Assembly (NCBI RefSeq): GCF_011745365.1
Contig: NW_024468919.1
Span: 248,001 to 312,000 of the forward strand
From: Cryphonectria parasitica EP155
Taxonomy: Eukaryota; Ascomycota; Sordariomycetes; Diaporthales; Cryphonectriaceae
DNA length: 64,000 nt
Reading direction: 5' to 3'
In this document: positions 1 through 7,688 of the stretch, one piece after another
Numbering within the stretch: position 1 is the first letter of the stretch
Layout: every line of letters begins with the position of its first letter
Made by a program: the position numbers and the translations under genes
The notes under the pieces: generated by a model
Databases searched by the model: none
The model's input: the letters and a program-made list of their open reading frames with translations, nothing else
What the model was told of the DNA's origin: nothing

Positions 1-1010
1 TAGAGATGGTTGATTTATACAAGTCTGGAGAGGCAGGCTTGTAAGGTTTGCGTGGGTAGAATGTGGCCTCGGAGGACAAGCCCAACAAGGCACCCACAAA
101 GCGAGCAGCTCCAGCCTTGGTGGCGGCGAGTCCTTTCTTGCAGGCCGACTCGGCAAGAGCCACTTTTCCTTGCAGCTCACGAGCCTCCTCTATCTTGCCA
201 GCCTGCCACAAGGCGTACAATTTTGAAACAGCCCTCGGAAAGACATTGCCGATTCCTGTCACGCAGCCAACACCACCGGCTATCAGACAAGGGAGAAGCC
301 AGTCGGACTGTCCTGAGAAGACGGCAAATTGAGAAGGAGGAAACTTGGCAGTGAGGCATGACACCTTGCCTGCATTGGCACATGTCAGCTTGACGCCCAC
401 GATGTTTGGGTGTACTGCAAGACGCGAGAGCACGTCCACGCCGAGATCAACGCCAGCCGTAACACCAGGAAACTAATTTGAGATTGAGTGGGTTAGAAAC
501 GAATCTTGGAAAGAGATAAATCAATTAATTCTTGGGGGAGGGTAGCTTAATTACATTGTAAACGATAATGGGAACGCGGCTATGATCCGCCACTTCGGAG
601 TAAAAATCCACGATGGCTTGTTCAGAGACAGCCTTGGGCCAATAACTCGGGGGTAGGAGGAGGCCAAAGTCAGCACCAGCATCGACAGCATCGTCGACAA
701 GGCGCAAAGTCTCAACCGTGGACTGGCCACTAATACCAACAGCCAGGGGAAATTTCGGTACGCCCAAGTCAGTGGCGGCCTTTCGTGCGGTGTGGATGAG
801 ACTGACACGCTCCTCGGGTAGGAGGAGGGCTGCCTCGGCCGTCGACCCTTGGAGGACGAGACCGTTCACGCCGCTCGAGATCATGTATGACAAGTATTTG
901 TACATGGCGTCCAGGTCGATCTCCTGGCGGGGTGTGTCCTTGTACAGGCTCACGACGGGACACCAGACCCCGGCGGGGACCGCAGGCGCCTTTGAGTCTA
1001 TTATTGGCAT
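1..1010 (-). CDS. DHDPS/NAL-family pyruvate-type aldolase (3' end cut by window edge)
   Basis: Class I (Schiff-base) aldolase of the dihydrodipicolinate synthase / N-acetylneuraminate lyase family. These enzymes split or join a 2-keto acid at pyruvate. Exon 1 is 555-1010 (ATG at 1010, 152 codons); an 82-nt intron occupies 473-554 (GTAATT..TTAG); exon 2 runs from 472 off the left edge. Seen: Tyr151 in PIIVYN and Lys180 in VGVKLTC, the usual active-site Tyr and Schiff-base Lys. The substrate-carboxylate loop reads GSTAE (55-59) instead of the common GSTGE/GSNGE. About 309 residues are visible, so only a few C-terminal residues should be missing. The true substrate cannot be read from sequence; 2-keto-3-deoxy sugar acids, 4-hydroxy-2-oxoglutarate and sialic acid are all family substrates. 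It is the outermost visible gene of the 1-12.5 kb cluster and is transcribed like the adjacent transporter. Confidence 0.88.
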
Positions 1011-1851
1011 ATTGTGATGCGATGGTCGACAGATCTGTTTCTTTCTGTCGAGACAAGAGGTGGAGTAAGAGGAAGAAGACCGAAATCAGTGGAAGTGAAT
1101 AGATTATAGGAATAGGTTGTATAAAATCAGGCCGTTGGTCATTGCTCTCACAACACTCAGCTAGATGAAGAAGTACGAAAGTGATGTTCGATATACTGTG
1201 AAGCCCTCTGAGGGGGTGGATAAATCGTGGTTTCGGCAAGTATTATTGATCACGGGGTGGTGCAAAGCTACAGTATTGCGTTACGGCGGAGGGCTTCCGA
1301 TGCGGGTCCTGCTCCGCGCGCGGGCAGGTTGGGGGCTGCTCTTGTCATACACACCAAGTCTACCCCTGCGGGAACCAAGGTCCGGATATGAGGTCCAGCC
1401 CGGCTCAGAGCATCCGCACAACAAGACTATGTGGATGGAGACAACAAGAATTAGGGCTGCGATGTTATCATTGGCGTGAAGTGATCTGTCTCGGCCACCG
1501 TCTGCTGATGAATACACCTAGGAATTCTCCGTCAACTACAGATTCTGCGTTCTGATTCATTGGGCCCTAACTTTGCGTATACTTCTCAGACGTCGAGTGT
1601 ACTGCACCCATGCCGTTGTCCTGGTATATGAGCTGAATCTTGAGAGGAGGACACGCATGATCTTGCGGAACAGCATCACTATGGGCCCCTACTTGTCTGT
1701 CATTTAAAATTATTGCGCTGCTCTGGCAATTTGGTCATCATTTAACTTCTGGTCTATAGGACGGCTTGATTGTCTTGACATCTCTCTAGAGAGATTTGGG
1801 AAAGAAGATAATATTCTCTACCTGCTGAGCAAATACATAATGTTGTCCACC
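1011..1851. other. Intergenic: aldolase upstream region and transporter 3' flank
   Basis: No gene seen. It should hold the promoter and leader of the aldolase and the 3' UTR of the transporter. One imperfect palindrome, CGGA-GGGCT-TCCG (1287-1299), carries the CTTCCG half-site that recurs in other promoters of this cluster. Confidence 0.5.
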
Positions 1852-3913
1852 TCAACTCGCCACCTCAATGTGCTTCGCAGTCCCCTTGCCCGGGAGATCC
1901 TCAACATCCATCATCTCCTGCACATCATGGCGCACCTTCTCCTCCTCCGTGGGGTACGCATGCCGCCACATTGTCCACAGCGGTCTCTGGAACAGGTCGT
2001 CCATGCTCTCGATGGAACGCCCCTTCATCTCCGGAAGGCAGAAGTAGACAAAGACAAAGCCTACATACGTGAGCATGGCATAAAGAAGAAACGTACCCCA
2101 TCCCATCTCGGAGAGCATCAGTGGCGTAGCCTGGGTAATGCCGTAGTCGACAATCCAGTTCACAAAGAAGCAGAACGACATGCACACGGAACGGATCCGC
2201 GTGGGGAATATCTCGGCAGCGACAACGTAGCATGCGACCGAGTGCCCAAAGGACCAGCCAAAGGCATAGAGATAGATGAAAATGATGCCGACTATTCCAC
2301 CAGCTGGTGTGCCCCCAACGCTGTCGGTGCTAGAATTGCCTCCGCTGAAACGGATGTAAAGGGCGAGGTAGAGCATGGCAGTGGCTTGGATGAGGGCTCC
2401 AACGAGTAGTGGGCGTCGTCGTCCAATCCGGCTGTGATGTGGCATGTTGATTAATTTCTATAGTTTCTTCGTCTCGATGAGTCGATTGATAGCAGTTGGA
2501 TTGACGTACTCTACCAGAAATCCCACGTAAAAGATTGTTGTCACAACCTTGACGACGCCATAGATGCCCTGGTGATATGAGCCATATGTCAGTCACCGCC
2601 ATGCAGCCATTCATCGAGACAATAGGGGCTTTTGTTCAATGCTCACAGTCGTCAGCAAAGTATTACTATTCCCCTTCACACCAATCAGCTGAAATATTGA
2701 AGGAGCGTAATAGTTGAGACTGTCGGTGCCAGTGAACTTGTGGAACAGGAACAGCATGACTGCGAGAAAAAAGCGCCGGCGATTGCTGGTGACAAGAAGA
2801 ATGTCCTGAACGATGGCCCATATGCTATGACCTTGACGTGCCTAGACAGGAAACACACACACACACATCAAGTCAGCATCTTTGTATGGTTCGTACATGT
2901 GTCTTGGCCGGCAGGGGATAATGATGATAATTACCTCTTGTTCGCTGCGGACTTGTGCCTCAATCTCCTGGTACTCAGTCTGCACGTAGATGTGTTCGGC
3001 CGGCAGCTTTCGAAGTTTAGTCAAGTTCTTTAGTCCCTCTTCCGAGCGGCCATGGTTGATAAGGTATCTCGGTGTTTCGGGCACAAATGGGATCATGATG
3101 CACATGAGAACACCTGGGATGATCTGGATGCCCATGGCAGATCGCCACTGGCCGTCGTTGGTGGCTGAGGTGTTCCACAAACTAACACCATAGTTGATGA
3201 AGAAGGCGAGCATCAGGGCCGTGACGATCATGAGATTGTACATGGCGACGAAGGAACCGCGAACGGATTTGGGCGAGTTCTCGGCGAGGAATTGGGGGCT
3301 CAGCATCGAGCTCGCGCCGACGCCCAAGCCCCCGATGAAGCGGCCAGCCAGGAGGACTTGGTAATTGGCGACCATCTGCATAGCCGCACCAATGACAAAG
3401 ATGATGCCCCAGAAGAACACTGACCACTTGCGCCCGAAGATGTCGGATGTAGGCCACGCAAGGAGAGCACCGGCAGAAGCCTATGGATGTAGTCAAGAGA
3501 GAACGATTAGTGCATGAGTAAAACAGATACGGAATAGTGTATGATGAATGAAGTGGGACAAGAATATAGTGATTACTTACACCTGCTGCAAGCATGGCGG
3601 CGATGATCCCCTGTACACCAGGAGCGTCAGTGAACGATCATCAAGCCCAGATCATGAAGAGTGAGATGGTGGGCAATGATGTGGCCATGATTACCTTACG
3701 CCGATCGAGCTCAGCTCCGTCCAGGTCAGCTAACCCGAATGCATGTTCAAAGGAAGGCAAAGTCAAGATGCCGCCGATGTTACCAGAGTCAAAGCCGTAA
3801 AAGCAACCTGCCCAAGCGACAGTGACAAGCAGATAGAAGAGTCGGAAGTTGAAGATCTCTCTTGGATCATTCTTGGCGTCCTGACTGAACCAAAGACTCG
3901 TGCCACCTGCCAT
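1852..3913 (-). CDS. MFS sugar-porter-family transporter
   Basis: Plasma-membrane major facilitator (Sugar_tr family), predicted 542 residues from six exons: 3695-3913, 3581-3610, 2935-3480, 2647-2841, 2510-2568 and 1852-2431. Every junction has GT..AG and keeps frame. Exon 2 is only 30 nt and encodes GIIAAMLAAG, a conserved stretch of the family. Visible signatures: FYGFDSGNIGG in helix 1, DIFGRKW after helix 2, PETPRYLINHGR before the central loop, a DRIGRRRP repeat of that motif rebuilt across the last intron, and LPEMKGRS near the C-terminus. The substrate is unknown. The PQFLAENSP stretch is like that of fungal permeases for sugars, quinate or uronic acids. Its promoter is shared head-to-head with the Asp-box propeller gene, suggesting that import and cleavage are co-regulated. 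The start was taken at 3913 because MAGGTSLWFSQ is the first suitable ATG before helix 1. Confidence 0.9.
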
Positions 3914-4115
3914 CTTGGTCGTGTTCCTATGGTATTCAATTTGGTGGTCTGGTGGCTTGAATATGGCAGTACTGCTTGTTTCCAGACGAGACTTCAGCAC
4001 AGCAAGAATATTTTGTCTTCTCCGCTCTCTACCGGTAGAGAGAGAGTCTTGCAGTGTGTCTCGGGGCCATCAGGAGCTATATGGTCACCCAGGGCTGCGT
4101 CTCATGCGGGTCCAA

Positions 4116-4180
4116 ATCCGGGGAAAATCCGGGGAACAGTGGAGGCCCCTCCCTGTGCCAATCTGGGACAATCTGGGGTA
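4116..4180 (+). promoter_or_regulatory. Four ATCYGGG-type repeats, CreA/CRE1-like sites
   Basis: ATCCGGGGAA starts at 4116 and again at 4127. ATCTGGGACA follows at 4161 and ATCTGGGGTA at 4171. Three of the four contain SYGGRG, the consensus for the fungal carbon-catabolite repressor CreA/CRE1. Spacing within pairs is 11 and 10 bp, about one helical turn. Binding is inferred only from the motif. Confidence 0.5.
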
Positions 4181-4212
4181 GCGGGTCAATGCTCCATGAA
4201 GACCGGCGAGGC

Positions 4213-4232
4213 CTTCCGCACCAGAGCGGAAG
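4213..4232. promoter_or_regulatory. Perfect inverted repeat CTTCCGC-N6-GCGGAAG
   Basis: A 7-bp perfect inverted repeat with CCG/CGG cores, the half-site type bound by Zn2Cys6 dimers, arranged outward (CCG..CGG). The CGGAAG half-site recurs in the other promoters of the cluster. Confidence 0.4.
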
Positions 4233-4235
4233 ACC

Positions 4236-4250
4236 CCTCCGGCTCGGAGG
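4236..4250. promoter_or_regulatory. Perfect inverted repeat CCTCCG-GCT-CGGAGG
   Basis: A 6-bp perfect inverted repeat with a 3-bp spacer, placed 3 bp after the previous one and again with outward CCG/CGG cores. It is a candidate Zn2Cys6 site from form alone. Confidence 0.35.
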
Positions 4251-4506
4251 CTTTAGATCATTGGTTTGTTTTTTTCCTGCCATGATAGACGACCGTCTAA
4301 CCATCTCAAGCTGACTCGTACAGTATCTTAGGGTGGCCACCGTGGATCAACCACTCCATATTCCGTGTCGTCGGGGTGTGCACATCTTAAATACATGACA
4401 CTCTCTGATGAGGTCTGGAAGCATGACAAGATATAGTCGAAGTTAAAGTTTCTATCGTCACCACCTGTTCTTTATTACTGTCCCTTCTTTGAGCTGGTAA
4501 CCATTC

Positions 4507-5694
4507 ATGGGAAGCAACTGGGAACAAGACATGCCAGGCTCCGACAAGAACACCATGGTCCGGCTCAACAAGCCTCTCGACCACCTGGAATGCTTTCTCC
4601 CGTCAACAACGCCTCAATGCCATGCATCCAACCTACTTCTACTGGACAATGGCGATCTTTTGTGCGCGTGGTTCGGTGGCACCCAAGAAGGCAAACCCGA
4701 CATCTCCATCTATCTGAGCCGGCGGCCTGCAGGCGCAGGCCCGTGGCTCAGGGCAGAGAAAGTCACCTTTGACGGCTCTAGAAGCGAACAGAATCCCGTT
4801 CTTTTTCAAACGCCATCATCTCCTCGGGAATTCTGGCTCTTGTATACTTCTCAGGAGGCTGGCAATCAAGACTCAGCGGTCGTCAAGCGGCAAGTTTCCA
4901 AGGACAATGGCAGGTCATGGGGCCAGCCAGATATCCTCTTCGGCGAGCCAGGAACTTTCATACGACAGCCAGTCGTGATCCTGAAGGATGGCGCGTGGGC
5001 GGTACCCACGTTCAAGTGTCGAACAGAACCTGGCATGCGCTGGATCGGCAACGACGATATCTCGGCTGTCCGCATCTCACGGGACGAGGGCCAGACTTGG
5101 AGCGAGACTGAGGTTCCAGAGAGCTTCGGAGCTGTGCACATGGTGATCCGGCAGCTGAAAGACAGAACCTATTTCGCCTTGTTTCGGAGCCGCTGGGCCG
5201 ATAATATTTACTCATCCACCTCAGCCGACGGCGTTTCCTGGTCGAAGCCGGTCCCGACAGAGTTGCCCAATCCGAACTCTGGCATCTGTTTCGATGTTCT
5301 TCCTAGCGGACGAATTTTGGCAGTGTATAATCACTCGTCAAAGGCTAATGCGCAAGGTCGTCGTGAGGGTCTCTACGATGATATTGCAGATGCTTCGGAT
5401 GTCCGCAAGAACCAGGGGGCTGGTCAGAATGGGAAGGAAGCCTTCTGGGGCGCACCAAGAGCGCCGCTGTGTCTTGCTTGGAGTGACAATGATGGGGTTT
5501 CGTGGAAGCACACGGTCCTCGAGGAAGGCGACGGATATTGTATGACAAACAACAGCCAGGAAAAGCTGAACCGTGAGCTGTCATATCCGAGTATCACACT
5601 GAGCCCGGATGGGAAGGTGCACATAGCTTTCACATACTGGAGGCAGAATATCAAGTATGTAGAGCTGGACCCAGCCGTGTTGGATGCAGCGTAG
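4507..5694 (+). CDS. Cytosolic Asp-box (BNR) beta-propeller of the sialidase superfamily
   Basis: Single-exon gene of 395 residues. Asp-box motifs (S-x-D-x-G-x-[ST]-W) are seen at about 131-138 (SKDNGRSW), 191-198 (SRDEGQTW) and 326-333 (SDNDGVSW), with a shortened one near 239. The LLCAWFGGTQEGKPDISIYLS stretch and a later NPVLF are typical of the BNR_2 / COG4692 group called predicted neuraminidases. There is no signal peptide or membrane segment, so the product should act inside the cell on an imported substrate. Superfamily members include sialidases, other exo-glycosidases and some lyases, so the bond cleaved is open. The gene shares a promoter with the transporter and sits near an aldolase of the family that includes sialate lyase, but the other neighbours point to sugar acids. 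Met1 was chosen as the first ATG; Met9 and Met17 are alternatives. Confidence 0.85.
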   Translation: MGSNWEQDMPGSDKNTMVRLNKPLDHLECFLPSTTPQCHASNLLLLDNGDLLCAWFGGTQEGKPDISIYLSRRPAGAGPWLRAEKVTFDGSRSEQNPVLFQTPSSPREFWLLYTSQEAGNQDSAVVKRQVSKDNGRSWGQPDILFGEPGTFIRQPVVILKDGAWAVPTFKCRTEPGMRWIGNDDISAVRISRDEGQTWSETEVPESFGAVHMVIRQLKDRTYFALFRSRWADNIYSSTSADGVSWSKPVPTELPNPNSGICFDVLPSGRILAVYNHSSKANAQGRREGLYDDIADASDVRKNQGAGQNGKEAFWGAPRAPLCLAWSDNDGVSWKHTVLEEGDGYCMTNNSQEKLNRELSYPSITLSPDGKVHIAFTYWRQNIKYVELDPAVLDAA

Positions 5695-5953
5695 AACGCT
5701 GTCAATTCTACTAAATTACGTCAAGAAATTCAAATGCATACACATTTGGGCCTTGCATTGATCAACATAGATTGTTCCTCGCAGAAGCTAACCTTTTCAG
5801 CTGTTACGATCATATTCACCGTATTCGTTGAACTTCCTAATTCTTGACCTAAATATGGAAGCAACCTCTATTCACTACAAGCGACCATCAGAACCAGAAC
5901 AGACTACATCCACATTGAAGAGCTATTGATAGGGATACCATGTTTCCAATCAT

Positions 5954-7056
5954 TTAGGAAAGATAGTCTGCTATGTAATCCCTTAGAGTCTGCTCGAGAG
6001 AACAATCATGCTGAAATCCGAGGTCTATGGCTCGCGTGATGTCAAAAATGGCTGGCCACGAACTGACAATCTTTGACACCTTCTCATCATATTCGTCCTT
6101 CACCAGAGCCATGGCCTTCTGCCCGCCCACCTCGGCCAGCGCATCGAGCATCTGCTGTACTGTTGTGGTCACTCCAGGGAGATTTACAATCCTGTGATTT
6201 CCACCGAAATCATCACCCGTGAGGCGCATTCCAGCAATGACCAGGTTGCGAATCACGGTTCTTGCGGAGCACACCCAGAGGCTCAGATCCTTTCGCACCG
6301 GCAAGATAGCCTGTTCTCCATTGAGGGGTTCTCTTATGATGCCCGAGCAAAAAGACGACGCAGCACCTGTCCGTTTCCCAGGGCGCACGATGCTAAGATC
6401 CACGCTCATTTTCAATCGTTAGCAATCCGCTCCTTTCCCACCGACATGTATATCATTGCCAAACACGATGACATTTTAATTTTTTGGACTCACATGGTAG
6501 GCAAACGCACAATCCTCGCATCTATCAGGCGCCTTCGTGAAAAGTCATTGAGCAGAATCTCCACCATAGACTTTTGAGCGCCATATGATGACTGAGGAAG
6601 CGGCATGGTCTGCTCGCTGACAACGACACCATCAGATGGCCCAAAAACAGCAAGGCTGGACGGAAAGACGACGCGGGCTGGCCTGTCACGTCCACGGAGG
6701 ACATCCAGTATGTGCCTGATGGAGTCCAAGTTGACTTTGAGGCCAAGCTCAAGATTTGCTTCTGTGGCCCCTGACATAATACCGTGGAGGAGATAGACAT
6801 GTGTGAGGTCCGGGGTGAACAGCTTCTGGCATATGGTGGGAGACGTAAGATCTGCTGCTATCGTGTGGATCTCACGACGCTCGTGTTTGTCTGCCGTGTT
6901 GGCGCTGGATGGAGGGGCTGTAGGCGCGACTACATCTGTAAGAACGATCCTGGTGACAGAGGGCTCTTGAAGTAATGCTGCCGCCAGAGCTTGGCCTATG
7001 AAGCCAGCAGCGCCGGTGATGAGGATGTGGGATCCGGACGCATCGTTGTCAGTCAT
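5954..7056 (-). CDS. DenD-like NAD-dependent epimerase/dehydratase-family sugar-acid dehydrogenase
   Basis: Extended short-chain dehydrogenase fold, predicted 333 residues. Exons are 6494-7056 and 5954-6392; the 101-nt intron (GTGAGT..CTTAG) has a CTAAC branch site. The open frame extends upstream, but its first codon there is GTG, so the ATG at 7056 (MTDNDASG) is used. Motifs: Rossmann GAAGFIG (15-21), catalytic Ser in FPSSLAVFG (about 133-134), and Tyr158/Lys162 in SSYGAQK. The order SSYGAQK, RLPT, VRPGK, SGIIREPL is that of the bacterial D-erythronate dehydrogenase (DenD) group, which oxidises a C4 aldonate to the 2-oxo acid with NAD+. The next gene encodes the OtnK-type kinase that acts later in the same bacterial pathway, which supports the role. 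Exact substrate and stereochemistry are inferred. Confidence 0.85.
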
Positions 7057-7688
7057 ATTCGCCGATGTAAAGTCCCTCACTTTTGATTTTGAGAATTATG
7101 ACTGAATACAAAGCTGAGATGTTTGGAAAGAATCTTCTTTAAAAGAAAGAGAATGGAATTGGAAAAAGTGTAAACCAGTGTATTTCGTTCCAGAGGGTAC
7201 TCACAACGTAGCTTTGAACTGAATAGCCCGATAAAACATTGCTCTCATTTAACCTCAGAAACATATCACTACCTAAGGTTATCTTGGGCAAGAGGTTGGC
7301 TCGACCATCTTCCAAGACTGGCCTGTTCTTCGAAGTGGGTCATCGGCTTGAAGAGACTCGGAGGTTGATGTGGGAGCCAAGTCAGCGACTGCACTGCTTC
7401 CAGGTCGGTGCCTCGGAACCGTCTTCCGTGAAATCAAAACGCCTTCCTTCCGGCCCCTCTTTGTTTCTTCCTTTTTTTTCTTTTCTCCGCTATCCTTTCA
7501 AATCCTGTCAAGCAGAAGACATTACATGAAATTCGTTGAGCTCAGTGTGGCCGCATACTCAGGATAGAGATCAAGTTAGGAAGAGAAGCCTGTTGTGTCA
7601 TCAAATTCGCAGTATTCCCAAACTCGAAATGGAAAATTAATTCCTTTTGATCAAAGTAACAATCAATGATACTATTACAGGAACTGAT
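7057..7688. other. Intergenic: DenD-like promoter and fusion-gene 3' flank
   Basis: No gene seen. The stretch contains the inverted repeat CGGAA-CCGTC-TTCCG (7414-7428), a further CTTCCG at 7447-7452 and a pyrimidine-rich block near 7450-7500. Confidence 0.5.
7414..7428. promoter_or_regulatory. Inverted repeat CGGAA-N5-TTCCG
   Basis: Perfect 5-bp arms giving a CGG-N9-CCG layout, typical in form of Zn2Cys6 dimer sites, about 360 bp upstream of the DenD-like start. It shares the CTTCCG/CGGAAG half-site with 4213-4232 and 10377-10445. Confidence 0.35.

Larger units (their letters stand above)
3914..4506. promoter_or_regulatory. Bidirectional promoter between transporter and propeller gene
   Basis: The two start codons face away from each other across 593 bp. 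The interval holds a cluster of ATCYGGG repeats and two perfect inverted repeats, listed separately. It is the most motif-dense non-coding stretch of the cluster. Confidence 0.65.
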
